Below, in pieces: positions 54,498 through 64,000 of a stretch of 64,000 bases of DNA. The stretch lies in the NCBI GenBank assembly GCA_032191425.1, contig CM063446.1, positions 9,734,001 to 9,798,000 on the forward strand, given 5' to 3'. The stretch's first letter is position 1, and each line of letters begins with the position of its first letter. Origin of the DNA: Lymantria dispar. Taxonomy: Eukaryota; Arthropoda; Insecta; Lepidoptera; Erebidae. A model generated the notes under the pieces. It did no database searches. It saw only the letters and a list, made by a program, of their open reading frames with translations, and was not told the origin of the DNA. The position numbers were made by a program, and so were the translations under genes.

Positions 54498-57282
54498 ATG
54501 GCAGAAGTCAATACACGTGTAACTTCACCAGAGGGTCCCGGCCAGGCCGGGGAATCCCTTGCTGTGCCGGTGCTTGCGCGCGACGTCCATTTGGAGTCGC
54601 GCCCAAGTCCCGGCACAGTCAGTCCCCAATCGTATGGGTGGGGGACAACTACTGCCTCAGAAGCCGAGAGCCCGGCTCAACATCAAGTGGCTCAGGGGGG
54701 GAGGGGAAACGAGGAGGAGGTGCAGGTGCGGAAGAAGACCCGGAGGACGAAGCCGAGGCGTTCCGCCGCTGCACGAGCCCGCATTAGCGCCACTGCATCC
54801 AAGGCGTGGCGGGCGCGGATGAAGGCTGAAGCCATTGCCGCACGCGACGAGGGCGGCAGCATTGCTGCTGCAGGGCCGTCGCGGGACGGGGGTGGCGTTG
54901 CTACCCAGCCGTCGGAAGAGGAGAGGATGGAGACCACTGCAGGGCCGCCGCGTGAGGAGAGCGGCAGCAGCAGCGGGTCCGAGCACGAGGGCGGCATTGC
55001 CGCAGAGCCGTGCATAAGGGTTGCAGGCGAAAGCTCTGAGCTGCCGAGCGATGAGGGCGGCACTGCCGCAGAGCCGTCGCAGGATGAGGGCGGCAGTGCC
55101 GCAGGGCCATCCGAGGCATCGGAGATGGAGCTGACGGACGTGGGCGGAAGTGCCGCAGAGCCGTCCGCCGGGGAGAGCAGCACCCCTTGGGTGCAAGTCG
55201 GCCGGAGTAGGGACGAGGGCGGTGGATGCGCCGCAGATAGGCAGATGTTAGGCGCGCCGTCGGTAGGGGGTTCAGTTAGGCCGTCTTCGTCGCCGTCGTC
55301 GCCGTCGTCGTCGCCGAAGAAGAGGACGGAGAGAGCTGCAAAGGCGCCAGCTCCAGCCCCAAGTGCAAGGAAGAGGGAGGAGCCCCCCCCCCCTCCCCCC
55401 GAGACCCTGGAAGCGCCCCCTGCAAGAGGGTGGCCGCTCCAACACCGACTCGGAGGGGAGTTCCATCATCATGCCTCCTCCCAAGGTCCCGACCATGCGC
55501 CGGGGGCGCAGAGGCCGAGGATCGGTGGTGGCGGCGTGGCCTGGGACACCGGGTCCGGCCGGCCACGGTGGCGAGGTGGCGGCCCTGCAGGCCGCGAACG
55601 CCCGCCTTAGTGAGGAGGTCTCCGGCTTGCGGGAACGCAACCGCAAGCTGGAGACGGAGCTATCGGCGGTGCGACGGGAGAACCGCGGGTTGGCCAAGGA
55701 GATGGCCGACCTGCGGGCCCAGTTCGCGCGCCTGGCGCCGGCCGCGCCGCCTGTGCCAGCCTCGCCACCGAAACGGGCTGCGCCGGGGAGGGCGGGCCCG
55801 TCGTCTGCGCCCGTGGCGCCGGCTGCGCCCGTCGCGGCTGCTGCGCCAGCTGCGCCCGTCGCGGCTTCGGCGCTTCCTCCCCTCGTCGTGGTCCCTCCGC
55901 CGGCTCGTGGCCGCGGGAGACCTCGGAGGGGGGAGGAGCCGCCGCCCGACGAGGTGCACGGCGTGTCGGAGTCGGCGGTACGCGTGATCCTGGCCCGAGT
56001 AGGGGTGATGGTGGATGCGCGTATCGCCGCCGTAGCGGCCAGGCTCCCGCCTGAGCCGCCCCTCCGACCGCCGCTCGCCGCGGACAAGGCGAGGCGGCCG
56101 CAAGCGTCAGCTCCCACCCCGCTGCCCTGTCAGGGTGGCCGCGTGGTGAGCTACGCTGCGGCCGCGGCCGGGCCCAAGGGGGCCAAGAAGGCCGGCAAGG
56201 TGCCGGCTCCCGCCAAGGCCGGGCCGCGGCCGGCGCCAGCGGCTGCACCGCAGGCGCCAGCCAGCGCACCCGCGACCGCTCCTGCTGCGCTCAGCGCTGC
56301 TGCCAGGCTCGAACAGGGCTGGCAGGTGGCTGAGCGGAGCAGGAAGGCACGCGGCCAGAAGCGGAGAGCGGCGGCCAAGAGTGCCGCCGTGGCCGCCGCT
56401 CCCCAGGCGGGAGCCGGCAGAAAGGGGAAGAAAAGGTCGCGCAGGGGCCTCAAGTCGCCGAAGACGGCCGCGGTGGTCATCACCGTGCTGCCTGAGGCGG
56501 CTGAGAGGGGCCTCAACTATGAGGCCGTCCTAAAACGCGCCCGGCGGGAGCTGGACGTCTCCGATATCGGGGGCGTCGAGGCGAGGACCCGCAAGGCCCG
56601 GACAGGGGCTCGAATACTCGAGTTCCCTGGGGCCGAGGGCGCGAAGACGGCCGATAGTTTGGCCACGATGTTGAGGGGGCTGTTCGGGCCGGAGGATGGT
56701 GTCCGAATCGCCAGGCCTGTCAAGTGCGCAGAGATGCGCCTGACGGGCTTGGACGATTCCGTGACGGTGGAGGACGTCCGGGAGGCCATTATGGCGCGTA
56801 CCGGATGTGCCTCGGACACCGTCCAGATTGGCACCATCCGCACTGGCCCGGGCGGCGTCGGTGCTGCCTGGGTGCATTGTCCGGTGGAGTCGGTCAAGCA
56901 ATTGGCCGACTCAGGCAGGCTCCTCGTGGGCTGGAGCTCGGCGCGGGTAACCGTGCTAGAGCCCCGGCCCGCGAGGTGTTACAAATGCATGGCGGTCGGG
57001 CATACCCGACCGACATGCAAAAACTGCTTTGACTGCAGCGGGCTATGTTTCCGTTGCGGTCAGACCGGACACCAGGCGGCATCGTGCTCTGCGGTGCCCC
57101 ACTGCCCCGCGTGTGCGGCAGGCAATAGGCCTGCCAAACACCACATGGGCTCTGGGGACTGCAGACCCCCGGCATCGGCCCCGAAGGGGCGGGACGGCAC
57201 ATCGACCGGGCCAGTCCCCGCTCCGAGCGCGGCCCGATCGCCCGTCAGCGCGGAGGAGGTGACGATGGATACGGACCGTTAA
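54498..57282 (+). CDS. R1-clade ORF1 protein, one frameshift
   Basis: The first in-frame ATG is 54498; the frame also extends upstream without one. The N-terminal half (to about 55390) is basic, then contains variants of a D-E-G-G-S-A-A-E-P-S repeat. The frame changes inside a C-rich tract (55384-55398), after which 55400-57282 is open. The second half has a leucine/heptad coiled coil (about 55567-55733), an Ala/Pro-rich linker, a conserved domain (LDVSDIGGVEARTRKARTGA) and zinc knuckles CYKCMAVGHTRPTC (56977-57018) and CFRCGQTGHQAASC, plus a third Cys/His cluster. The whole would be about 930 residues, an RNA-binding particle protein in this clade. As the sequence stands, one uninterrupted protein cannot be read. 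The stop TAA overlaps the ORF2 ATG. Confidence 0.85.
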
Positions 57283-60200
57283 TGGACCCCGTATCCATTC
57301 GTCTCCTCCAGGCCAACCTCAACCACACCGCCGGTGCGCAGGACGTGTTCCTGCAAGCCATGGCGGAGTGGTTGATAGGAGTAGCCGTAGCCGCGGAGCC
57401 GTACGTGGTGCCCGACCGGCCTAACTGGTTGGGTAGCACCGATGGCACCGTGGCAATCGTCGCCTCCACGTCGTGGCCTTCGTCGCCTCTGACCCTTAGG
57501 GACAGGGGCGTCGGATACGTCGCGGCGGACTGGGGGGAGATTACGCTCCTCGGAGTCTATCTCTCCCCTAACTGGAGTGTGACCGATTTCGAGGCCTCCC
57601 TCACCATCATGGAGGCCTCGTTACGGCGAATGGCATCGCGCCAGGTCTTCGTCTTGGGGGACTTCAACGCCAAGTCCGTGGCGTGGGGGTCTCCCCGGAC
57701 GAACGACCGAGGACGGGCGATCGAGGAGTGGGCGGCGGCACTGGGCCTCTGTTTGCTGAACAGGGGCTCGGTGCATACGTGCGTGCGACAACGGGGCGGG
57801 TCGATAGTGGACCTTTCGTTCGCTAGCCCCGAGGTCGCCGCACGCGTGGGGAGCTGGCGCGTCGTGGAGGAGGTGGAGACCTTGTCGGACCACCGGTATA
57901 TCCGGATGGAGGTCTCCCCGGTAATCCCGACGCCCAGCAGGGGTCACGGGGCGGATGGACGTCCTGCGTTCCCGCGATGGGCTGTGGGTCGCTTAGACCG
58001 GGACCAGCTGGCGGAGACAGCCATCGTTTACTCGTGGCTGTCCTCTGCCAACCAGTCGGACGGGGTGGACGCCGAGGCTGGCCGCATCCGCAGTGCGTTG
58101 ACGCAGATCTGCGATGCGGCCATGCCCCGGGTACGGCGTCCGCCCCCGAGGAGGGCGGTTCACTGGTGGTCCCGGGAGCTGGCGGATCTCCGGGCCGCGT
58201 GCATTCGCGCCCGGAGGGCCTACACCCGCAGCCGGCGGCGGCAACGCGACGCGGAGCGGGAGGCCTTGCTGTATGAGGGCTACCGCAATGCGCGGTCGGC
58301 CTTCAGGCTGGCCGTCCGCTCCGCCAAGGACGTCAGTCGGCAGGAGATGCTGGACGGTCTCGATCGTGACCCCTGGGGACGCCCCTTTCGCGCGGTGCTG
58401 AATAAGCTCCGCGCGCGGGGCCTTCCCCTCACCGAGACTCTCCAGCCCAGCCTTCTCACCCGGGTCGTCGAGGACCTGTTCCCGCGGCGGGCGGAACACA
58501 CGCCCCCGGTCATGGCTCCGCCAGACACTGACCGGGAGGCCGACGACGACAGTGTTCCGCCCATCACGGAACCCGAGATGGGAGTGGCGGTGGCGCGCAT
58601 GTGCGCAAAGTCCACCGCCCCCGGGCCCGACGGTGTTCCAAACCGCGTGTTGGGCCTGGTCCTCGACCACCTGGGTCCCCGCCTCAGGGAGCTGTTCGAC
58701 GCGTGTTTAGCGTCCGGACGGTTCCCTGGGTGCTGGAAGGAGGGAAGGCTGGTGCTCCTGCCGAAGCCGGGACGGTCTCCGGGGTCGCCTTCGGCCTACA
58801 GGCCTATCGTGCTGCTCGATGACACGGGCAAGCTACTGGAGAGGGTGGTAGCTGCCCGCATCGAGCGGCACCTCGTCGGCACGGGGCCCGATCTGTCGGA
58901 CGCCCAGTTTGGGTTTAGGAGGGGTCGTTCGACGATCGCGGCTCTGTTGCGCCTGAGGGCCGTGGCGACTGAGGCCGTCACCGGTGGGGGAGTGCTGTTG
59001 GCGGTGTCCCTAGACATCGCCAACGCATTCAATAGTCTGCCATTCAGCTGCATCAGGGAGGCGCTCCAGTATCACGGAGTGCCAGCTTACCTGAGGCGGC
59101 TAGTGGCAGACTATTTGGTGGGGCGCAGCGTCCTCTGTACCAACCGAGCAGGGGACGTTGTGCGAACGCCCATGACGTGCGGTGTCCCACAGGGGTCGGT
59201 CCTCGGACCCACCCTGTGGAACATCGGCTACGACTGGGCGTTGCGGGGGAGCCTCCCGCCCGGGCTGGGCGTGATTTGTTACGCCGACGACACGCTCGTC
59301 ACAGCCCGCGGTGGGACGCTAGAAGAGGCGGTAAGCCTGGCGACCTATGGCACCGAAGAGGTCGTCAGGCGGATCGAGGCGCTGGGGTTGAGGGTCGCCC
59401 TGGACAAGACGGAGGCCCTCTTGTTCCATGGGCGCCTTATGAGCCCTCCCATCGGCGTCTCGATCACCGTCCGATCGGTTGACATCAGCATCCGGGCCCA
59501 TATGAGGTACTTGGGCCTGGTGCTCGACGGGCAATGGTGGTTCCGGGAGCATTTCCGCAGGCTCGCTCCGCGGCTCGTCGGCGCGGCGTCCGCCCTATCG
59601 TGGCTAATGCCGAACGTGGGCGGACCGAGCGCTACGTGCCGACGGCTGTACACGGGGGTCATCCGGTCGATGGCCCTGTACGGCGCACCGGTGTGGGCGG
59701 GGTCCTTGACCGTCCGACTTAGGGCCCTTCTGTGGCGACCACAGAGGGTCATGGCGGTCAGGGCCATCCGCGGATACCGCACGGTTGCGACGGAGGCAGC
59801 GTGCCTATTGGCCGGGACTCCCCCGTGGGACCTGGAGGCGGAAATGCTCGCCGAGTTGTATCGGCGGGTGTCGGGGGTGCGCGGGGAGGGCGGTGTGATC
59901 TCGTTAAGGGATCTCACCGCCTGGCGCGTCGACGCCCGCCGAGACGTCATTGCCCGTTGGGCAGTCCGGCTGGAGAGGCCTCGGTTCGGGGTGCGAACCG
60001 TGGAGGCCTTCCGGCCGGTGCTGATGCAGTGGTTGGAGAGGCGGCACGGGGTGCTCTCCTTCCGACTAGTGCAGGTGTTGACGGGGCACGGGAGCTTCGC
60101 CAAATACCTGCACAGGGTCGTAAGGAGGGAGAGTACACCGTCCTGCCACCACTGCGATTGCGACGAGGACACGGCGCGCCACACGCTCGAGGCCTGCGCG

Positions 60201-60446
60201 GCCTGGGCAGTGCAGCGCCGTGAACTCGTCGCAATCATCGGTGCCGACCTGACGCTGCCGGCCATCGCTAGGGCGATGGTCGACAGCGTCAGGAACTGGG
60301 ACGCGGTCGCAGCCTTCTGCGAGACAGTGATCTCGCAGAAGGAGGCGGCGGATCGTTTGCGCGTGGAGCGCAGCCTCGATGAGGAGATCCGCCGCCGGCG
60401 ACTGGGGCGGCGCAGGCGCAACTATCTGCGCCTCATGCCGCCCTAG
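57282..60446 (+). CDS. R1-clade ORF2: APE endonuclease / reverse transcriptase
   Basis: An intact 1,054-residue frame. The N-terminal APE-type endonuclease spans about residues 1-235: LQANLNH near 9-15, Glu39, GDFNAKS at 126-132 and SDH at 202-204. The RT domain spans about 440-720: TAPGPDGVPN, FGFRRGRST near 543, LDIANAFNSLPF, VPQGSVLGP and the catalytic YADD at 667-670. The C-terminus has the CCHC knuckle CHHCDCDEDTARHTLEAC starting at residue 955. The enzyme nicks target DNA and reverse-transcribes element RNA at the nick. The start is set by TAATG, where the ORF1 stop shares an A with the ATG; in SART1, an R1-clade relative, this arrangement drives stop-start reinitiation. No defect is visible. 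Confidence 0.96.
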   Translation: MDPVSIRLLQANLNHTAGAQDVFLQAMAEWLIGVAVAAEPYVVPDRPNWLGSTDGTVAIVASTSWPSSPLTLRDRGVGYVAADWGEITLLGVYLSPNWSVTDFEASLTIMEASLRRMASRQVFVLGDFNAKSVAWGSPRTNDRGRAIEEWAAALGLCLLNRGSVHTCVRQRGGSIVDLSFASPEVAARVGSWRVVEEVETLSDHRYIRMEVSPVIPTPSRGHGADGRPAFPRWAVGRLDRDQLAETAIVYSWLSSANQSDGVDAEAGRIRSALTQICDAAMPRVRRPPPRRAVHWWSRELADLRAACIRARRAYTRSRRRQRDAEREALLYEGYRNARSAFRLAVRSAKDVSRQEMLDGLDRDPWGRPFRAVLNKLRARGLPLTETLQPSLLTRVVEDLFPRRAEHTPPVMAPPDTDREADDDSVPPITEPEMGVAVARMCAKSTAPGPDGVPNRVLGLVLDHLGPRLRELFDACLASGRFPGCWKEGRLVLLPKPGRSPGSPSAYRPIVLLDDTGKLLERVVAARIERHLVGTGPDLSDAQFGFRRGRSTIAALLRLRAVATEAVTGGGVLLAVSLDIANAFNSLPFSCIREALQYHGVPAYLRRLVADYLVGRSVLCTNRAGDVVRTPMTCGVPQGSVLGPTLWNIGYDWALRGSLPPGLGVICYADDTLVTARGGTLEEAVSLATYGTEEVVRRIEALGLRVALDKTEALLFHGRLMSPPIGVSITVRSVDISIRAHMRYLGLVLDGQWWFREHFRRLAPRLVGAASALSWLMPNVGGPSATCRRLYTGVIRSMALYGAPVWAGSLTVRLRALLWRPQRVMAVRAIRGYRTVATEAACLLAGTPPWDLEAEMLAELYRRVSGVRGEGGVISLRDLTAWRVDARRDVIARWAVRLERPRFGVRTVEAFRPVLMQWLERRHGVLSFRLVQVLTGHGSFAKYLHRVVRRESTPSCHHCDCDEDTARHTLEACAAWAVQRRELVAIIGADLTLPAIARAMVDSVRNWDAVAAFCETVISQKEAADRLRVERSLDEEIRRRRLGRRRRNYLRLMPP

Positions 60447-60760
60447 CCGAGGCCGCGGGTGACGTGACCGGGGATTAGTCCGTCACCCGCCGAGAGGCCG
60501 ACCGCGTGAGGAAAGACCGACGTCCTCCTCGAGGGGGGGACGTCGGTCGATGGGAGGGTACCCCAATAGGGGGTATTCCGTCGGGCCGACCACTGACGAC
60601 AAGTTAACGCTGCTCCAGTGGTCGGCCCAACGACGAAGGCGACGTGGTTTTCGGGTGGGTCGCGGGAGTTGCGTGCTTAAGCCCCTCTGTCGCCCCGGAC
60701 GGAGTGGTGCGGAGGCGCGCCGACCGCGGCCCACCCACAAAAAAAAAAAAAAAAAAAAAA
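60447..60760 (+). promoter_or_regulatory. Structured 3' UTR and poly-A of copy A
   Basis: Four stem-loops can be drawn: 60455-60463 with 60482-60490; 60515-60525 with 60538-60548 (11 bp perfect); 60559-60564 with 60570-60575; and 60583-60595 with 60616-60628 (13 bp perfect). The sequence ends in a run of A. In R1-clade elements the 3' UTR is the part recognised by the element's reverse transcriptase, so these are candidate recognition structures. Truncated copies at 38143 and 45719 consist of just this part. Confidence 0.8.
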
Positions 60761-60811
60761 GCCGGTAAATATGTACTTGTTAATCAGTTAAAGTTTATCT
60801 AATAGCGATGT

Positions 60812-61016
60812 CTCCGTATGGTGACTTCTTGTCTAAAAGACGATTAAGGGATTTTAGATGCATATAACTTTTATGCAAGAGAAAGAAATCTCACAATAAA
60901 ACCTGATATCCACACGACTGACCAGCGTGGTATAGTAAGTCAATTTCCTTCCCATTGCGGAGGAGGTTTGAGTCCAAAAATGAGACGTATATGAGCTGCG
61001 ATGATGATGATGAATA
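60812..61016 (+). repeat. SINE-like family 1, head-deleted
   Basis: The words ccgtatggtgac, gtctaaaagacgattaagg, gaccagcgtggtatagtaag and a gatgatgatgatga tail are present. Part of the head is missing. Confidence 0.8.
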
Positions 61017-61224
61017 GCGGTGTGAAGATTAAAACATTGTACAACTACAGTTATACAATATTTCAATGACAATTTATCTCAATTTTTTAATACCAGGGCA
61101 TTGCTTGATTTATGCGTATTCGCATCATCAATAAGAAATAAATATTATGGTGGAAATTATGAAAAGTTCCTTCTTATAAATTGTTATAAATTAACCACTT
61201 TATAAAACATTCGTTGAAAATTAG

Positions 61225-61412
61225 AGTCCTTCTCAATATCCCACGGTTTCAACAGCATAGCTCCTGTTCCCGTAGGAATACGAGGATGAAATAATCTATA
61301 ATAATCGCTGATAATGATGAGTTCATTTGCGAAAGAATTTTTAAATTCGCTTTAGTATTTTGAGCGGGAAAGCGCTAAATAAACACACATAATAATATAA
61401 TATTAATTAGAA
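61225..61412 (-). mobile_element. Helitron-like element, degenerate
   Basis: The words gtttcaacagcatagctcct, ttcccgtaggaata and gcgaaagaatttttaaattc follow the Helitron-like core in reverse. Its ends are no longer recognisable. Confidence 0.45.
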
Positions 61413-61450
61413 TTTAGGGTGTGGTCTTCTGATATGTATATCATTATATA

Positions 61451-61685
61451 TTTTCCGTATAGTGACAAAGTAAAAATACAATTCGCTACATCATTTCTTG
61501 CCCATGGGTGTCGAAAAAGATAACTAGGGGTTTATAATGGGCAAATGACATCTCTGCAAAAGAAGGAGAGCCCGTAATAAAAGCCTATACAAACGCGTCT
61601 GAACAGTATGGCAAGTCAATTTCGCTCCTATTGTAGAGGACGTTCGACCACAGTAATGGGACGTATATGATCTGTGATTCTGATA
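61451..61685 (+). repeat. SINE-like family 1 copy, diverged
   Basis: It runs from ttccgtatagtgacaaagta through cttgcccatgggtgtcg to gggacgtatatgatctgtga. The tail is degenerate. Confidence 0.7.
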
Positions 61686-61804
61686 TATAATCTATATGAC
61701 TATAAAATGTTTTTAGCATTTATTCAATAGCTTTTCCAAGGGACTTGCATAAATATCCTCGCATCCATACAAACATTTACATATTCGGACACGTTGTGGA
61801 AAAC

Positions 61805-62045
61805 TTCAAATCCCGAGCATAGCCTACTCCATAATACACTGAGCGACTTTGAGCTTAGTTATGACGCCCACATTAAGGGACCACGTTTCCGTGCTGTAAG
61901 TCTTCACTAGTAGCACACACTGGTCGTAGACTATAGTTTTTAGACACAGATATGTTGGATGAGAAAATCCTCTTAAGTTGCCCGAACGCCGCCCAACCGG
62001 GTTGGATACAAAACCTAGTCTACAAAGAAAAGAACGGCATGCGGG
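61805..62045 (-). pseudogene. RTE-clade LINE ORF2 C-terminal remnant
   Basis: On the minus strand the frame reads KTYSTETWSLNVGVITKLKV, then AQCIME, and upstream NLRGFSHPTYLCLKTIVYDQ. This matches the same family as 21379-21864 (GTETWSLNVGLISKLKVAQC). It is truncated on both sides and lacks the RT core. Confidence 0.85.
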
Positions 62046-63445
62046 CTCATAACCTGTCGTTTTATTGCTCACTTAAAATTGAGTGGTGCCAATTCCTTGA
62101 ATTTTAATGGAACCTCTAAAATGATTTTTCAAGAGTCTGTGTTTTATATGCACCATTAACAATGAAGTCGTAATATAAACATCACAAAGAATTTAGATGT
62201 CAATGACACTAAATACTAGGCACAGTTAATTAGAAATAAATGCTAGAAGAAGGCCGCCGAGTGGTGAAACCCATCTGTCCAAGAGTCGGTATTATTTTAC
62301 AGATAATTAACCGAGTGAGCGACAGCTGCCGGTAACAGAGATAGCCAAGAACACGACAATGTCATTCTGGATTTAACTAAAAAATTGGAACAACTCCTGA
62401 AACTGTAAAAAGTATCTATGTTAAAGCTGTTGATCGAATATTAATTATATAGAAATTCCACATGAAATTTTCTCGGTAATGCCGTACATATTCTTGAATT
62501 ATAAAGATAGAAAATTATCAATTGATCTTAGCTCTTATAAATTTCTGAAGATCTTTATGAAAGATTTACCCAAAACTTTCTTTTAATGCACAAAGGAATG
62601 CCTCCTACTGTCGAAGAGGACTTCATAAACTTAAAATTAATGCACACAAATTACATCCAAACTCAAAGTACTTATTGATGAAAAGCACAAAGAAATTTTC
62701 TGCGTAGTAATTTAAACCACATCCTCAACAGGGAAAGTAATAATCTGAGCAATAATTTGAATGCAAAGCAAATAACTGAATATAAAGTAGCTCTTATTTG
62801 ATGTAGTAGTTATTAGTTATTTTGAACGCATATTCGCGTTTCATATTTCACAGGAAAATCACCTCAAGCGTTGTTATAAAGAGTATACCTTGACTAAAAA
62901 CACATAATAAAATATAGTAATGTGAATTCCTTGGCGTTTACAATCATCCAGTCTGTACTTGTAGCAGTTAACACGCTCGTCTCAAGTCTCCGACGGCCTT
63001 CCCCGGGGCCGTGCCTGACCTGGATTTCACCACGCGGCGCTCGCGCATGACTCATTGTTTTGGTGCGCACTTCACCGTCCCCTCCTTCTTCACCTCCTCA
63101 CCTAAAACACTCGTGTATTGTGTTACGCTTCGGAAATTTACGACCGCTACACTAGGGTTCTACTATAAAAATTGAACAAAGAAATATGAATTTTGTTTTA
63201 TCTTTATAAACGATCTATATAAAAAATCAACGTATCGAGTAGTTCTGATTTATTACTCTGTACTCCTAGTTTTCTGGGTCAATACACAACTCATTTTTAT
63301 TGATAGCTACTTAATCGAAAAAATTGAGTTCTATGTGCGTTTTTAATTTATTTTTTTAAATATTCAAACGTAGCTCTGTAGAATATTCTAAGCTGATGTT
63401 TATAATAATCTAATTTATAGTAATGAGTTATCTTATCTTGTCATT
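62046..63445. other. Unassigned DNA containing a GC-rich island
   Basis: At about 62955-63125 the sequence is far more GC-rich than the flanks (ccttccccggggccgtgcct, cgcggcgctcgcgcatgact) and does not match any repeat in the window. A short minus-strand frame begins with ATG near 63050. It could be a host exon, a promoter or a transposon relic. The rest shows nothing recognisable. Confidence 0.4.
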
Positions 63446-63690
63446 TTTAAACGACTTCAAAAAGGAGGTTTCTCAATTCGACCGGTACCCAAAAAAACCC
63501 TTTTTTTTCCAGTTTTTTTCGCGGATAACTTCGACGTTTAAGAACCGATTTTAATGATTCTTTTTTTGTTGGAAAGGGTATACTTCCCAAGTAGTCCCAT
63601 GAAAATTTGATCGAAATCGGACAAGCGGTTTTTGAAAAATCAACAAAAATTTAAAAGTTTATCTACATTGTCTACATTATTGAAGGCAGT
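63446..63690 (+). repeat. Dispersed repeat of unknown class
   Basis: The sequence cgacttcaaaaaggaggttt, gcggataacttcgacg, aaccgattttaatgattctt and gatcgaaatcggacaagcgg resembles a repeat I have often seen in Lepidoptera, in a style like the Helitron-type cores. It occurs once here, so ends cannot be set. Confidence 0.45.
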
Positions 63691-63716
63691 TTCTTTTTTT
63701 GCAAAAATAATTATAT

Positions 63717-63925
63717 TATAGGTCATATAAGCCCAGCAGCAATGGGAAGGAAATTGACCTACAATACCGCGCTGGTTAAACGTGTTGGCATAGGGTTTTA
63801 GGTCTAGTTTTCCTTCTCTTGCATAGATATTAACTGCATATCATATCTTTTAATCGTCTATTTCAACACCCACGGGTAAGAACGGGGGTGGTGAATTGTA
63901 TTCTTACTCCGTCACCACATAGAGA
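63717..63925 (-). repeat. SINE-like family 1 copy
   Basis: It runs from ataggtcatataagcccagc to ctccgtcaccacatag. The ctcgagccc part is deleted. Confidence 0.78.
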
Positions 63926-64000
63926 AGTAATGAATGTAATTGCTTAAATATCCTAAGAGATTTTTAGGTTAAGACAGAGATATTTAAAAAGCTGTTTTCA

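Larger units (their letters stand above)
54047..60760 (+). mobile_element. R1-clade non-LTR retrotransposon, full-length (copy A)
   Basis: A 6,714-bp GC-rich element contrasts strongly with the AT-rich flanks. Target duplications gccggtaaata lie at 54036-54046 and 60761-60771. Order: 5' UTR, ORF1, ORF2, 3' UTR, and an A run of 22 bases (60739-60760). The 5' end is homologous to that of copy B, so this is a complete insertion. ORF2 is intact, and ORF1 has a single frame change. The long A run and identical duplications argue for a fairly recent insertion. Domain order (CCHC ORF1, endonuclease-RT-CCHC ORF2) is that of the R1 clade, which includes rDNA R1 and telomeric TRAS/SART, but this target is neither. 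Confidence 0.95.

Noticed and set aside
55272..56117. Long minus-strand frame within ORF1 of copy A
   Set aside because: Gly/Arg/Ala-rich shadow of the GC-rich ORF1; no independent evidence.

Overview
The window looks like intergenic or intronic DNA from an insect nuclear genome, most likely a moth or butterfly (Lepidoptera). The background is AT-rich and packed with old, nested transposable elements: short Helitron-like copies including a Lep1-type one, a very abundant SINE-like repeat ending in (GAT)n, RTE-clade LINE fragments, R1-clade LINEs, and hAT, mariner and TTAA-type DNA elements. No host protein-coding gene, rRNA or tRNA can be supported. All convincing coding sequence belongs to transposable elements.

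Layout. 1-4.7 kb: SINE-like copies, Helitrons and a decayed RTE-clade LINE with its catalytic core deleted. 4.7-9.3 kb: an R1-type fragment inside a SINE, two hAT-like non-autonomous elements, and a 1.24 kb mariner-like element with 38-bp terminal inverted repeats that keeps only the two ends of its transposase. 9.3-24.8 kb: a dense mosaic of SINE-like repeats, Helitrons, poly-A retroelement ends, RTE ends and a structured repeat with unequal ends. 25.3-26.4 kb: an R1-type 3' end and a hAT element nested in a retroelement tail. 29.0-34.9 kb: a complete but dead R1-clade element (copy B, minus strand) inside a SINE, bounded by a 16-bp target-site duplication. 36.1-37.4 kb: a palindrome with arms of about 590 bp. 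37.5-38.7 kb: a TTAA-flanked element containing an R1-type 3' UTR. 39-54 kb: sparse repeats with long unassigned stretches. 54.05-60.76 kb: a full-length, nearly intact R1-clade element (copy A, plus strand) with 11-bp target-site duplications, an ORF1 broken once in a C-rich tract, and an intact 1,054-residue ORF2. 60.8-64 kb: more SINE-like and RTE remnants.

How the parts relate. R1-clade ORF1 would make a nucleic-acid-binding protein and ORF2 an endonuclease/reverse transcriptase. The two frames meet at a TAATG stop-start overlap in both copies. Both R1 families share a 3' UTR with stem-loops, and many 5'-truncated copies with 11-16 bp duplications show its activity here. The SINE-like repeat has a 3' tail resembling the RTE 3' end, including the ATG-repeat terminus, so RTE enzymes probably moved it. 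Because many insertions sit inside other repeats, their relative ages can be read directly.
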